From contig CAKJVC010000066.1 in NCBI GenBank assembly GCA_918026815.1, positions 1 to 64,000 of the forward strand: DNA of 64,000 nt, in the 5' to 3' direction. Both the position numbers and the translations under genes were made by a program. Source of the stretch: Chalara sp. BL73 (lineage: Eukaryota; Ascomycota; Leotiomycetes; Helotiales). The notes beneath the pieces were generated by a model. It ran no database searches and was not told the origin of the DNA. It saw nothing but the letters and a program-made list of their open reading frames with translations. This document shows, one piece after another, positions 21,021-33,734 of the stretch (the stretch's first letter is position 1; every line of letters begins with the position of its first letter).

Positions 21021-23449
21021 TGTATTATGATACGGCTCTATGGCCAACAAGACATTGGTAGAGGACAAGAGATGTGCAATTCGCGATCCAGCTGGAAGAG
21101 GGAAAGTCCCGACTCTGGTGTGATCGCGGCAGAGTCTTGAGTTGACTTGAGCTTCAACCAAAAGGGGTGGCTTTTCGAGCTGCCGCAAATAATCTGCTGC
21201 AGCATTCGCTGAATGGTCCACCAGCAGGGCAAGTCCAGATAGACGCTGACAGGGTGAGTAGCCAGGGGAAGGGGACCACAGTGGAAAGGGAACGACTGGT
21301 AGTGTGGGAACATGACGGGGAGGGAGTCGCGATGTAGTTTAGTGAGTCGGGTTTGCGCAGGGGAAAAGGGGCAGCTTCTTCCAAAGGAAGTATGGCGTAG
21401 GGCTATTTAGTGGCCGGGGGCTTGATGATAGTCAGGAACGCGCCAATGGACAGGCGGTATGTGCAGCCCTGGTTCAGGTACACGATCAGGGGGGAGACCA
21501 GTATAATTTTATGCCAAGATGAACATGTCTATTCTGAAAGAAACCCCTTCTTCTGGTGGGCAATTGAGGGGAGATTATTCTGCTGTTGTGCTCTCGCCTC
21601 TGTGGAGCTCAGGGAATAGAATGAGTTTCTCTTCTCAAGCTGGTTCTAGCCACTGCTGCTGCTGTAATACAGGACAGCCTCAAGATACGAATCTGAAATG
21701 AAAAATTTCAAGTTGACGTGAACAATCCAAAATTACTCTATTGCCAATCCTTTCCTTTCCTTTCTTCTTGTCAGGGTTTTTGCCTGCCGAAAGAGCCGTT
21801 TACAATGAACCCCACACAAGCCCTGTAGAATCAAACCAACCCACACCGCCTGATCAATGGATCACGCCGTACAGGCGGTTACTGTCCTGCTAATGGGCTA
21901 CAAGAAAACATGGGGGAGGCAACAATACAGTAATAACCCCAAGTCTTCAATCTGTACCGCGCCACATTACTCACATTCTTCAGCAAATTAAACTGTATGA
22001 AGAAAGCTGAAATTCAAACAGAAGCTATCAAATCTTACGGCGTCTGCCACAACTCCATGGCATTTGTGAAATGATATAACGTGGAGAAACAGGCTGTGCA
22101 GCATGCTTACCGCCCACATTCGGGTGCGCGTCTAGCCCAAATTTCTGTACAGAGGGTATAGCAGCCGAAATTATTTTGTACCTCACTTTGCTACAAGTGG
22201 AAATCGTGGGCTTGTGGGAATCCATTTTCGGATGTTAGAGCAGTGGACAGGAGGATGATCTCGGCATCTTGGTAAGACTTTGTCTTGCACTGGGGTAAGT
22301 GTGCATTTATGCAGTACCTGCAAGAACATTGTGAAAACGCTGAGGTTTGAGGTTCAGCCAAAAGTTCGATTCTGTGAGACGACCTCTGCCTCAATGTCTG
22401 ATTTTCATAAGTGACTTAACGTGATCTTTCCCAGGGTTGACTTTGTACCTCAACAGTCCAGAAATTGGAGGTTACGTTATCATTGCGATTGCCGACTTCC
22501 AACCCCTAAAGCGCCATTAAAGAACAGACTATCAGCTGGCCACAGCTCAATCTCCGCAAATTTCACAGCTCCATCTTCCAAGGGATTCAAGCGAACGCTA
22601 AGAAAAGGGCACCGCTCCATCATTTTCCAAACTAGAAGATCTTCTGGTAAGTAGAGCGTAGATCAGAGATAGTTCTAGCGTGACTGCGACAGAAGACGGA
22701 CCTTCTCCATACCAATCCATAGCGAGGCATTTTCGACCACCTCGTGGGATAGCCAAATTATGGTCTAGGCTACATTGACATGCAGGAAAGTGGCGATTTG
22801 ACTTCGAATCCATCAAGGCTTCCCGAGGTTGCAAAGCATGGCCTTTGTTAGGCTTTAGTCATGTCGCAGATCAATTACTGATTGATGTCTCTTGAATTCG
22901 CTGACCACCGCCGCGAATATCCATACATGTTTCTTTGTCTAGATCAATAAGTGGTAACCGTAACGCAATCTCATCATCTTCACGTCAAGTAATGCATCAA
23001 GTTATCACAAAGAAGTTCTTCAGAGAACAAGATGATCGTATTACAACGCTATCTATTTCCCCCTTAGCACGTAGCTTATGAAGAGCACAATCTGTGGCCC
23101 ACGTTTCCGCACGTGAGCCATATCCGACTGTGAGAAGATGTTGAAATTCTCCCCTAACGCCAGATGCCATGATGCTCTTATGCAGAAAACAAGGCTCCCG
23201 AGAGCCCTATGCCGCGCCATTATCTACGGTCTATGTTGAAAGACTTTTATCTTCAGTGCAAGAAATACCAGCAGAAGAGAAAGCTTTTTTCACCCGACGA
23301 AATCTTCGCAATATGCCCCCAAACTCCATAGACACCTGTGGTCGTTGAGACCATGCCGTCGTTCCGTCATTTCGCCGTGAAGATCCAAAGAAAGGTAAGG
23401 AAAATCATGTAGGAGTCGTTGAGTCTCCTACATATAGCGATGGGGTATC
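21021..23449. other. intergenic, upstream of the coiled-coil gene and downstream of SAM synthetase
   Basis: 2.4 kb with no recognisable gene. The left part is the promoter/leader of the coiled-coil gene. Short frames at 22028-22394 and 22598-22834 show no motif. Confidence 0.5.
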
Positions 23450-24736
23450 TTAGATTGTAAGGGTCTTGGGCTTCTCCCAAGAGAAGTTCTGGTTCGTGAA
23501 GTGGCCATTCTTAGCGGTTTGGAAGTAAATTGGCTTGGCCAAGTCGAGCTCCTTAACGATGACACCAGGTCTCAAATCGAAGTTCTTGCGGATAATGGCA
23601 ACAAGTTCGTCCGAAGTAAGATCTGATGTACCGTAGCTATCAACGAAGATAGAAAGTGGCTCAGCAACACCGATGGCATAGGACAATTGTACCAATGCGC
23701 GGCGTGCGAGCTTAGCATTGACCAAAGACTTTGCAATCCAGCGTGCGACGTACGCAGCGGATCGATCAACCTTGGAGAAATCCTTGCCAGAGAAAGCACC
23801 ACCACCGTGGGCTCCCCATCCACCGTACGTGTCGACGATGATCTTTCGGCCAGTAAGACCAGCATCTCCTTGAGGTCCACCAATGATGAACTTCCCAGAT
23901 GGTTGAATCTGGTTCATGTTAGCAAGGTCTGGAACATATGGTTGTGGTACATACGTGGTAGATGGTCTCGTCATTCAAGTACTTGGCCGGGATAACCTTC
24001 TTGATGATCTTCTCCTTGATCACCTTGCGGATCTCCTCGGTCGAGATTTCCTCGGAGTGCTGAGCGGAGACGACGACAGTATGGACACGGAGAGGAACGA
24101 CAGCACCATTATCGTGTTGATACTCAATAGTGACTTGAGTCTTGGTATCGGGTCTCAGCCATGGGATGCTTCCATCCCGTCGAGCAGCAGACATGGCAGC
24201 GTTGAGCTTGTGTGCAAGTTGAAGAGTCAGTGGGAAAAGTTCTGGAGTTTCATCGGTGGCATATCCGAACATGATACCCTGATCACCAGCGCCAAGCTTT
24301 TCGAGGGCCTCTTCGTAGTGTAGACCTTGTGCAATATCCGGCGATTGCTCTTCAATGGCGACCAACAAATTGAGAGTCTTGTAGTCGAAGCCCTTAGCAG
24401 AATCATCGTAGCCAATATCCTTGACAGCATCACGAACAACCTTTTGGTAATCGATCTTGGACTTGGTCGTGATCTCGCCGAAAACCATCACCATACCGGT
24501 CTTGGTGGCAGTTTCGCAAGCAACCTTGGAGAGAGGATCATTCCGTAAGCAGGCATCGAGAACAGCATCAGAGACCTGATCAGCGATCTTATCAGGATGG
24601 CCTTCTCCTACCGACTCGGACTGCAATATTGGTTAGAAAAGCGAGGTGTTATCGGCGAACCGAAACTTACGGTGAAGAGGAAAGTGCCTTGATTGTGGTG
24701 ACCGGAGGTCTTGTATCCGTTGGTTTGTGCTGCCAT
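23450..24736 (-). CDS. SAM1: S-adenosylmethionine synthetase
   Basis: Makes S-adenosylmethionine from methionine and ATP in the cytosol, the methyl donor of the cell. Three exons, 24736..24671, 24620..23955 and 23908..23450, give 396 residues, the standard length. Visible motifs: [18 protein letters not shown] (ATP site His) at about residue 24, the hexapeptide [12 protein letters not shown] near 132, [20 protein letters not shown], and the P-loop-like [19 protein letters not shown]. The first exon encodes the short N-terminus up to GTFLFT and is joined exactly to [11 protein letters not shown]. The ATG is followed by MAAQTNGYK, typical of mould homologues. It is divergent from GPN3, with 737 bp between start codons. 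Confidence 0.97.
23909..23954 (-). other. intron 2 of SAM synthetase
   Basis: The donor is GTATGT and the acceptor AACCAG, 46 nt, phase 0, with CTAAC as branch site. The join gives DETIYH then [12 protein letters not shown]. Confidence 0.9.
24621..24670 (-). other. intron 1 of SAM synthetase
   Basis: The donor is GTAAGT and the acceptor ATTGCAG, 50 nt, phase 0. Confidence 0.9.
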
Positions 24737-25473
24737 TGTTGGGGATATATGTGATAGTATGATTGGGAGGAGATGGTAGGAGATGGCCAATGTCTATAAT
24801 AATTCGAAAGGGAAGGGGGGGGGCGGGGAGAAAGAGAGAAGAGATAGCAGTAGAAGTTTTGAAAGGTATGGATCAAAGAGACTTATGAAGAGCAGCTCGA
24901 AAAATGGAGGGGGGTGGTATTTTTTCCGACACCGCTCAACGTAAGCGGTTTAGCTTGGTGAGAACACAATGGCGCAATAATTCCCAATAGATTTTGCACA
25001 CCGCACACCTCGGGATTGGAAGGACGGGGGGGTAAGGGGGGTGTTTGGTTTGATACGGAATTGCGGAGTGAGTGAATGATGATGATGATGATGATGATGA
25101 TGATAATACAATATTTTGTAATAGCGAGTTGTACCTCTTCTTCGTTTCAATATTTTTATGATGTCAATGCTAAAATCGATTGACAGTAATATAAGTACTA
25201 CCCCTCCAGCCCCTCCAACCGATTCTGACGGACACCGGCCGGATGTCAGCGGAACATTTGCCTTTTTTTTGGTGTTTCTCTTGCTGCCCGAGCCCCGATG
25301 CCTATCAAACATGCTGAGGGAAGGGATGACATAAGCTACTGAGACCCGAAACTGCTGAGACTGCCAAGTCACTCATTCCTAAGGCATTGAACCCTTAGCT
25401 GCAGCCTTCCCCCCAGCCTTCCCCTCGAAAATTTCGAGAGGCTGAAAATGAGATTCAAACATACCCCACCATC
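24737..25473. promoter_or_regulatory. divergent promoter region of SAM synthetase and GPN3
   Basis: 737 bp between start codons. It includes a G-rich stretch near 24812 (a run of eight or more G on the plus strand) and an ATG/GAT trinucleotide run at 25076-25104. No specific binding site is claimed. Confidence 0.5.
25076..25104. repeat. (GAT)n trinucleotide microsatellite
   Basis: About nine GAT/ATG units seen directly in the divergent promoter. Confidence 0.9.
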
Positions 25474-26402
25474 ATGAGTAAGTACGGAGTTCTGGTGATG
25501 GGACCTGCTGGTGCAGGCAAGGTAAGAGCCACAGCATATCCTTGGAGAAGATAACACTTAAAAGTATTTAGACGACGTTCTGCTCAGCACTTATAACTCA
25601 TTTACAAAACAACCGCCGATCATGCTTCTATATAAACCTCGACCCCGCCGCTGAAGAGTTCGTCCACGAGCCCGACCTTGACATTAAAGAGCTCATATCT
25701 CTTGAAGATGTGATGGAAGAGATGGGCCTCGGGCCCAATGGTGGCTTGATATACTGCTTCGAATTCCTCCTAGAGAACCTCGACTTTCTCACTGAAGCCA
25801 TTGACCCACTCACTGAAGAATACCTCATCGTTATCGACATGCCTGGGCAAATCGAACTGTACACGCATATTCCAATCTTACCGGCATTAATCAGGCATCT
25901 TACAAGGACGGGAGCATTGGATATCAGACTTTGCGCGGCATATCTTTTGGAAGCTACATTTGTGGTAGACAGAGCAAAGTACTTCGCTGGCACGCTTAGT
26001 GCTATGAGTGCCATGGTGATGTTAGAGGTTCCACACGTCAATATATTGTCGAAAATGGATTTGGTGAAAGGCACAGTCGGAAAGAGAGAATTGAAACGAT
26101 TCCTGGATCCGGACTCCACATTATTGGATGACCAGCCAGGAGATGAAGTGGATGATGGTTCAGGAGAACCAAAAGATGCTGAGACAACCATGTCCGGCAA
26201 TAGCTTCAAAAGATTGAATAAAGCAGTCGCCAATCTGATTGACAGCTTTGGCATGGTTTCCTACCTGAAGCTGGATGTGCAGAATGAGGATAGTGTGGGA
26301 GCCATCTTGAGCTATATAGATGATGCAATTCAATTCCATGAAGCACAGGAACCCAAGGAGCCAAATGATACAATGGAGATGGAATATGGGGATGATGATT
26401 GA
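25474..26402 (+). CDS. GPN3: GPN-loop GTPase 3
   Basis: GPN3 works with GPN1 and GPN2 in assembly and nuclear import of RNA polymerase II. Exons 25474..25521 and 25572..26402 give 292 residues, normal for the family. The P-loop GPAGAGKTTFCSALI spans residues 10-24 and the intron falls exactly after its Lys. Other motifs: INLDPAAEEF, the signature GPN triad at residues 70-72 (MGLGPNGG), the switch DMPGQIELYTHIP, and ILSKMDLV as guanine-specificity element. The acidic end EYGDDD is common in fungal GPN3. The ATG at 25474 gives MSKYGVLVMGP, the canonical start. Confidence 0.95.
25522..25571 (+). other. intron of GPN3
   Basis: The donor is GTAAGA and the acceptor ATTTAG, 50 nt, phase 0, inside the P-loop coding region. 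Confidence 0.85.
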
Positions 26403-26783
26403 ATTGAGGTCTCTGGCTGCAGGAGTTCGGGACATATGGACAAAGCATAGCGCTGGCGTTATTTGATATATCGAGCAGATTCGTGCCAATAAATCGTAAG
26501 ACTATACCCCTGTATAGCGCCAAATTTACAAACTATTCTTGCTGTAGCCATGATCTGCTGAATTTGCTCTGGTCATGAATAGAATAGAGCGTTTCTCCTA
26601 GGGGGAAAATCCAAACAACGCCTACTTCCATAACCCTTTTCCTAGTCCGTACCAAACGGTACACTATAACTCCATGCAATAAAACGATTGTAGCCTCCAA
26701 ACTGGGCTACTCTGTCGAGCGTAGCCAGACTCATCGCCGGACTATTACGCATGCGCCATCTAGAGAAAATCCTTCCTGGTGCT
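26403..26783. other. short convergent 3' spacer
   Basis: 3' flanks of GPN3 and APQ12. No additional gene seen. Confidence 0.5.
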
Positions 26784-27242
26784 TCACCGCCAGCTCCCTC
26801 CATTTCTGTGCCCTCTCCCTTGTGAAAACTGATGCTGTTTCTGATACCCCTCGAACTTCTCATACTCCTCCCACCAAAACCGTCCCACTCCCTGCGCCCA
26901 TCTCCCCAGATCCTCTCCGGTTCTCTCGAACCCCCTCTGCCACGCCAATGCAATCAGCATGATCATCGCGCTCCAGAACGCGAACCGCAGCCAGAACAAG
27001 ACCACCCGCCAGATCCACCCTATGACTGCCCGCGCGACGAGGAAGAGAACAATGACAGAGCCGATGACAAGGATGGCGGGGGAGTTGGCAGCATAGTTGG
27101 CGAGCGCATCAAGATAGGGCATTATTAGAGGTATGGTGCGCATTTGGAACTCGCGGAAGCTGCTGCGGATTGGGCGCAGATAGGGATCTGCGCTGTGGTA
27201 GAGGTGGATCGCGTGGAGGAAGTATTCGTGGAGTTGGTCCAT
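26784..27242 (-). CDS. APQ12: Apq12-like nuclear envelope membrane protein
   Basis: Apq12 is a small nuclear-envelope/ER membrane protein involved in nuclear pore biogenesis and lipid homeostasis. One frame of 152 residues. The N-terminal part has LYHSADPYLRPIRSSFREFQ, the aromatic/basic segment typical of the family. Two adjacent membrane helices (about 54-76 and 80-101) are separated only by IGWIWRV. The C-terminal tail is hydrophilic, Gln/Trp-rich. The assignment rests on size, the helical hairpin and the preceding motif, not on a catalytic site, so it is a little less certain than its neighbours. The tail could be altered by an unrecognised 3' intron. Confidence 0.75.
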   Translation of the reverse strand: MDQLHEYFLHAIHLYHSADPYLRPIRSSFREFQMRTIPLIMPYLDALANYAANSPAILVIGSVIVLFLVARAVIGWIWRVVLFWLRFAFWSAMIMLIALAWQRGFERTGEDLGRWAQGVGRFWWEEYEKFEGYQKQHQFSQGRGHRNGGSWR

Positions 27243-28128
27243 GGTGAGGAGCTCTGCCGATGTGATGGCTGTTCGTCAAAAACCAAAGAGTTGTTTGATT
27301 TGACCAAATTGTGGAAGCTTCTCCCAAAAAAAAAGTTTAAAAAAAAGTGGCTCCAGTTGATTTGTGGAGTGCTCTATATTAGAGACGTGTCAAATCCTTT
27401 TTTGACTGGGAGAATATCGTGTATATTTAATCACAGGTGTCACTTATCAGATCCGCGTGATATTGTCTTTATTAATCCTAAGATCACCCAAACGGCGAAC
27501 ATTAGCGCTTCGCTTAAGGTATGGCCCCTGAGCCTCTAAATAAATAGACAAAGCAGAATACAAGAAATATATCGTTTCTTTTAGTGGAAGAGACTCATTA
27601 TTTCCTATATATGCTATGGCGTACTATCCACATTTGTGTCTAGGTCGTTCCCTTGTCTTCTGTCTGGTATAATATCTTCACATTCCGTAGTGTTCATTTA
27701 TACAGTAATATGTACTTTCACTTGCCAGAATATACCTCATTTACCAATTCTGCGTTTACCCTTCGAATACTACATTGTCTTTCAGCCATTAAATTCTCAT
27801 TTTGGGCATTAAATCGCTGCTATATCTCTTGGCGCTTGTCACATGATGTTGCCCAATTAGGCAGCTAGACTGAAACGCCTTCGAAGTTAAGCTGCGGAGA
27901 TCTAGATAGCTTACATTCTATTCTTGCTAATGTTGATGGAAGCAATCAGTCCCGTCCATTTCAACGGTAATTCGTATTTAAATATCTTGGCAGTGTTGGG
28001 TCTAAAGATACCCTTTTAAGTAATCCATCAAGTCGTTGATATTTTCTAAAGTTCAGTATAAGTTACTGCGATCGGCCAAATCTATTTATTTTGAGTTTGG
28101 AAGATAACTGCAAGAACTTTCTTTAAAT
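27243..28128. other. divergent region between APQ12 and the serine hydrolase
   Basis: AT-rich, no gene recognised. It must hold both promoters. An A9 and an A6 tract at 27329-27345 lie just upstream of APQ12. Confidence 0.5.
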
Positions 28129-29374
28129 ATGGAGATTTTCGAGAGAAATCTTACTCAAGCCACTTCGCCTGACGCTCGGGAAATCCTTGGTGCCATTGCA
28201 ACAGTTATAGACAGAACTGGTGAGCAATCCTCAGGGCCTGAAGCGCTACCTTTTACGAATCTCTTTAGGAGCGACTTTATACCATCAAGCATCAGGCTTC
28301 CAATCTTTTGAGCCTGGTGCTCCCACGATCGATCGCAACAGCACATTTGCCTTGGGATCGGCAGGCAAGTTCATCGCTCACGTCGCAGCCCTTCAATGTG
28401 TTGAGCAAGGATTGATCAAGCTCGATGAGCCGGTCTATGTTCATCTTCCAGAACTAGACAACCTGGAAGTGCTGTCTCGGAACAATGGCCCAGATGCTTC
28501 AGCAAAGCCCTTCATGGTCAGAACTCCTGAGAAGCAAATAACACTCCGTCATCTCCTTTCCCACTCCAGCGGAATTGGCCATGAGTCCAATCCTCTTATT
28601 CAAGAATGGCGAAGGTCCAACGGCGAAGAGCCCAGGCAAGATTATCATCCGACCTCTAGATATGATGCCGTTTCGCAACCCAACACCGAAGACTACACCA
28701 TACCTCTACTCTACGAGCCAGGAGAAGGCTGGATGTATGGAGCGAGTGTTGAGTGGACAGCTTGTCTCATCTCCCGATTGACCAAACAGGCATTCGTCCA
28801 CTACACCCGAGAGCACATTTTCAAACCATTGGGCCTGAAATCCACAACCTATGATCCACAAAGTCATCCCGATCTCGCCTCGAGAATCCTGAAGATGGCC
28901 CTACGCAATCAAGACGGGTTGCTGCCGGCGAAGTATCCGCTTCGAGAACTCATCACCAGCATTCCAGATCTTAGCGCTCTGCTTGCCGACCTATTATCTC
29001 CATCTTCCAAGATTCTATCGAAGGAAAATGTCGACCTGTTGTTCGAGCCAGCGTTTGCCCCCACGAGCGCTGCTAGAACTGCTATCCAGAAGGATACGGA
29101 GAACTATGCAGCGCCCGCTGGAATCCCAGCCACCATGGCCGTGGCCCCTGTGAACCATAGCTTAGCAGCGCTGTTCGTGGAGCAGGAGTTGCCTCTATCC
29201 GGCATGCCTCCAGGAACAGTGACATGGAACGGGATGCCGAATCTCATATGGGCAATGCACAAGGGAAAGGGTATCGCGCTGATTTTCGCCACGCAGTTAT
29301 TGCCGGTAGATGACGAGAAGACCGTCGAGATGGCAACGACGTTCTTTAGGAGTGCTTGGAAGGCATTTGGTTAA
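28129..29374 (+). CDS. beta-lactamase-like serine hydrolase / transesterase
   Basis: Exons 28129..28219 and 28269..29374 give 398 residues, the usual size of fungal PF00144 proteins (class C beta-lactamase, esterase and LovD-type acyltransferase relatives). The active-site SxxK is SAGK at residues 61-64 in FALGSAGKF. The second motif starts at the Tyr of GWMYGASVEW, where the Asn of the usual YxN is replaced. The region LRHLLSHSSGIGHE is the conserved segment of the superfamily. The C-terminal HxG/KTG-type motif is not obvious (GTVTWNGMPNLIWAMHKGKG is the likely equivalent). There is no signal peptide, so a cytosolic enzyme is expected. The substrate cannot be told, and no polyketide synthase lies nearby to suggest a LovD role. 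Confidence 0.88.
28220..28268 (+). other. intron of the serine hydrolase gene
   Basis: The donor is GTGAGC and the acceptor TCTTTAG, 49 nt, phase 1. Confidence 0.85.
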
Positions 29375-32300
29375 AACTGGATTGGGATAACACTCTAACG
29401 CAATGAAAAGTTACAATCACTGTATTTATCCTCATGTTTATAGTTGTTATCGCTTTTCGGCTACAGCACCAACTGCCCGCGCTGGAAAGATAAATAAAAC
29501 GTTGACGTTTTAAAGCTTGAATACGCATAGCATCAATATCTGATTATCATATTGATTTGCCCACTTCCGATACCAGCGCACATCGCCTTACAGCACTGTT
29601 CTCTTCCAAAGCTTTCCTAAGTAACTGCATGCAACTTGTTCTCGGATAACAATAATTTCCAGAAACATATGCAAGAAACAAGCCAGGCGGTCCCACGGTA
29701 ACTTCATTAACATCCCCAACCTTCTGGTAAAAAGCCATATCACGGAACTTGATTCTGGGCTTTTCCTGTGAATCCTGTGAATTAAGCCATATTCTCGAGG
29801 ATGCACTGTATCACCTATTCCACTCCAAAGGCTGGATTCTTGCCTCGACCCTCCAGCAACAAAGCAATCTGTAGCAGCTTTTAAGTCGCAGGAGCATCCA
29901 CATAAAACGATAACACACCATACTGCAACAAACCCTTCAAAGCAGCACGCATCCCGAAGACTAAGGCAAATTGAAACCACGTGTCATTGCAAACCGCAGA
30001 AAAAACGACATATATGCCATCTATACGCTACGCGGGCGAATGCAGAGATGCATAGTCCTCCTACTGAAGCGTTTAGCTTCCGCCATTCTTCATACAAAGG
30101 ACAATTCAATCAAACAGATCCTGAAGCTCCATCGCTGGCACACCGGCCTCTCGAAGTTTCTCCCAACTAGGCACAGACCATATATGCTAAAATAGTTGAG
30201 GCTAGCCAAAGTGAAAACAAATTTGAACTTGCAATGCGGGCCAAGATCCTATTTATGAAGATAGGAAGGTTGAGCCTTCGGGGGGTTTGAATTCTGAGCG
30301 AATACAGGCTTCTTCCCCCGCAGATTTTGAGCTAGACACGGACGTGCACGAATGTTGTGCCCATAGGACGGGTCGGATAGGCAGGAAAGTATACTGCATA
30401 TGCCTGAAAACAAGGGTTCATGCGCAATAGAAGTCAGTTTACCTGAAAATCGATATAGCAACAGCGAGCTTGTGGAGAACGAAGACTGCTTATATGTTGT
30501 AGCCTAGGGATATATCACAGGACCTCCCAGCGATCTGGGTGTTCCTTGCTAGCAAGCCAGGTACCCACGGGTATCAGCAATCCTCCCGCATTTCCTCCCA
30601 TAGAGGAGGTTGTCTTCCTCTGTCTCTGGGTAACGTGGCGGTGCTGGACCATATTTTAAACATCAAATCGGACAATAAGGAAATGTTTTGGTGGACATTA
30701 AACAAGGTCGATTTAGATTTTTTTTCCAGGCCTTGATTAAGAATCGTAGATTCCAGATGCGCAATAAACTTCCATGCAGGTAAAATAGCTATAAAAAGAT
30801 AAGCTATCTCGGAAACCGATCCTTGGGCTTCGAATCCATCAGAGGAAAAATAAATGTGCGGAGCGTTCTCACTGTTGGGGAGCTTGCAAAAGGCTCACTC
30901 GGTAGGAGCTTTGATGATGGAAGTATGTATAGGATGCTATGAAAAGCCTGCAAGCTATGCTATATAAAAACAGGGAAGTGTCCCATCTCAGACTAGATGT
31001 TTAAGTATTATCTAGACAACCAGTATCGGGCAGTAGTGGCACTCCTCGTTTCGCCTAGTATTACCCATGTTTGAAGAGTCACTAAGTCTAATCTGCTTCT
31101 GCTTCTACAATATTTTCCCTATATATCTAAATAGAAACTAAACCCGTGACGAATCTAATTCTGTAATAGCCTCTGGAAACCGAGACTTGAGCGTTACAAA
31201 TTACAAAGGAGAACTAGTATCCGATTGTTTCATTAGGAAAACGTCAAAGCTTGAGAGAGTGTGGATGGAAGTGCTTTTCCAACTTTCTCTCTCTCGACGC
31301 TCCTGCAGCTACTCAGTGGCTTATAAAAGAAAGGTCTTTTATTAGGCGGCCTATCCTTCAGACAGCCACCAAGGAAGGTAACAAGTATACATTTCGCTGG
31401 GATGTGCAGGCTATCACGGCAAAATAAGGGACCTGTCAAATACTAAAAACTCCGTACGAATGTGCACAAGTTTTTTGAAGCGAAGGTTATGAGTTTTCGT
31501 GGAGCACGGATAGAAGTATAGATGAAGTATAAGTGAAAACAACATGGAAAAGCACGCCGGATAGGACTTCACGTTGAAGGACTGACGTGACAACGGCTGC
31601 GGGTGGGCACAAATACACGCTAGCCCAGCAATATACGGCAATTCTGCACTCGAAGTCAAACCTGATCATTGACACCGTTTGGCCAGCAAGATTACATGCA
31701 TCTCTGCAGGGTATAAAAGTGCAAGTGAAGATGTCCTGTTGAGCCTCTAAGCTATGGGGACCCAGAATAAACAAACTCTTGGGAAGACCCACGTAGGAAT
31801 ACACGACGCCATCTAGGAAGAAGTAATATATAGTTCGCAGATTGAGTCGAGATCTGAATGTGCAACGCGGTGTGGTATATGTGAGCTCTAATCTCTGTTT
31901 TCGAGACGTTTGAAGCAGAACTTGACGGACAGAAAGGTTGAGAATGATGAGACGTTCCATATGCCAGTTCGCAGCCACAACATTCCTCTTATAGACCTTG
32001 ATATGTAGCTTCTGTAGCAAAACTCTTTTGTTTTAGCGTCTAAGGTGAAGTGAAGTGATCAATTGGCGAAGAACGGGGCAGTCTCCAGCCATATCGATGG
32101 TGTTCCTGCAATTATACTTGCTGAGGAGGAAAGCATGTTGGCCACGGGGTGATATGGAGTGTCTCCTTGGAGTTGGCATGGACATGTGTCGGATCCTCCA
32201 AGAAACTACTGACTGCAGGGAAGAATACAAAGGAGATGATTCACATTGAGGCTATTCACTGGGCCAAAGTTCCCAATAGCGTCATAATGCCTGCAAACAG

Positions 32301-33713
32301 GTCAATGAAACGACAGTGCTGCTGCTTCAAATGTATCAGTGGAAGGCAAGCGTCGACTCGGCTGGCCCAGTTCCTTAGCTCTCTAGAGTGAATCCATGCT
32401 TAGGTGACATATGCGTAGCGATGGCCTATTTGCCGATGGGCAGCACAAAGGAGATAGAAGAGCATCGTCAACATTATAGTCCAGACAGGGTGGCTGAAAG
32501 GCGAAGGTTTTCTCTATCATGGCGCCGTGCCTTCCGCGTTGAGAAATGAACACAGAGGCCGCGTTAATCAAGCTAGAACGGGCGTACGAAGAATCAACAG
32601 TCACAAAAGATAAAAAGAGAGGTTGGTTCAACGTCTTTACGACTAGAAAATACAATAGCTGTGTAAGATGCGGTGGTATTTCTAACAACCATATCACTTC
32701 TAACAGTAGCATATGCAAACGCAACAAAATGGCAATAATGCAGAGACAATCGTGCGTAAGGAGCATGATCAATGCTGATTTCGATGAACTTGCATGTTTT
32801 TCCAACAAGGTTGGAGAGTTGATACGATTTCGAGTCAGCCCAACAGCGCCGTTGGTCGTACTGCCATCTGCCAAGGAGCGGATATAGGGAAGACAATTTA
32901 ACAGCAAATGACGGATGGAAGGCTAGCTGTTGTGCAACTCCAAGATGACGAGCAGCTCCCTGGAAGCTCCAAGGGCATGCGGAGTAAATGTCCTTCAGGA
33001 AGCTGACTGCATCGGCCCAAGAAGCTGATGTGTTGGGAACTGAACTTTGACTGCCACCGCGTCACTCCTGGAAGGATTCAGGCGCAGAGGACCAGGAGAT
33101 TAAACCCAATATACCGGCGTCGCATGCAAGCAGAAAACCTTCTTTGGGCAAGAAAACGAAAGGAGCTTCCCTAACATGGCGCCTAGGCATCACGATACCT
33201 CTCGACAGCGCGACGGATCTTGTGTCCTCGGCCAAATATATCCTCAACGCGAGGAGGCTCAAAGCGGATGGACGATCCTCGGCGGCTCTCTCGGGGGACG
33301 TGATACATTGTACCAAGTCGCCGGCAATTTGCTCGATGCCGAGGATAAACCTTTTTATTTTTGGGGTGGAAATAAATTGGGAGCGCGATACTTTTGACAA
33401 TGCAGAGACATGGTTTGAGTATCAGGCTGATCAACGTGATCTTGGCCGCACATGCAGTCGAAGTATCGATTTGCCGAATTCATCCTCGCAACCCCCCTAT
33501 TTTGTACTCTGGGCGCATAAATAATAAAGCGATATTGAAGGGCTGGAAGAGGGACAAACTTTGGTCCGTCGGTGCCTTGATCCTGAGCGATATACGAAGT
33601 ACCTTACGAAGTATCTTACGAAATACCATAGTATAGGGGATGGATGTCTTTGGGTGGGGCCATTGGAGTTACCTTTACGTGCACTTGTGAGGTGATATTT
33701 TCATGTGGCTAGC

Positions 33714-33734
33714 TATCTATCTATCTATCTATCT
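33714..33734. repeat. (CTAT)n tetranucleotide microsatellite
   Basis: About five CTAT units seen directly. Confidence 0.85.

Noticed and set aside
22800..30850. Shared string cttcgaatccatca at about 22803 and 30828 as tRNA T-arms or repeat
   Set aside because: No T-stem pairing on either side and the match is too short to call a repeat family.
33144..33524. 126-codon plus-strand frame as a gene
   Set aside because: Overlaps longer frames on the other strand, no motif, no splice context.
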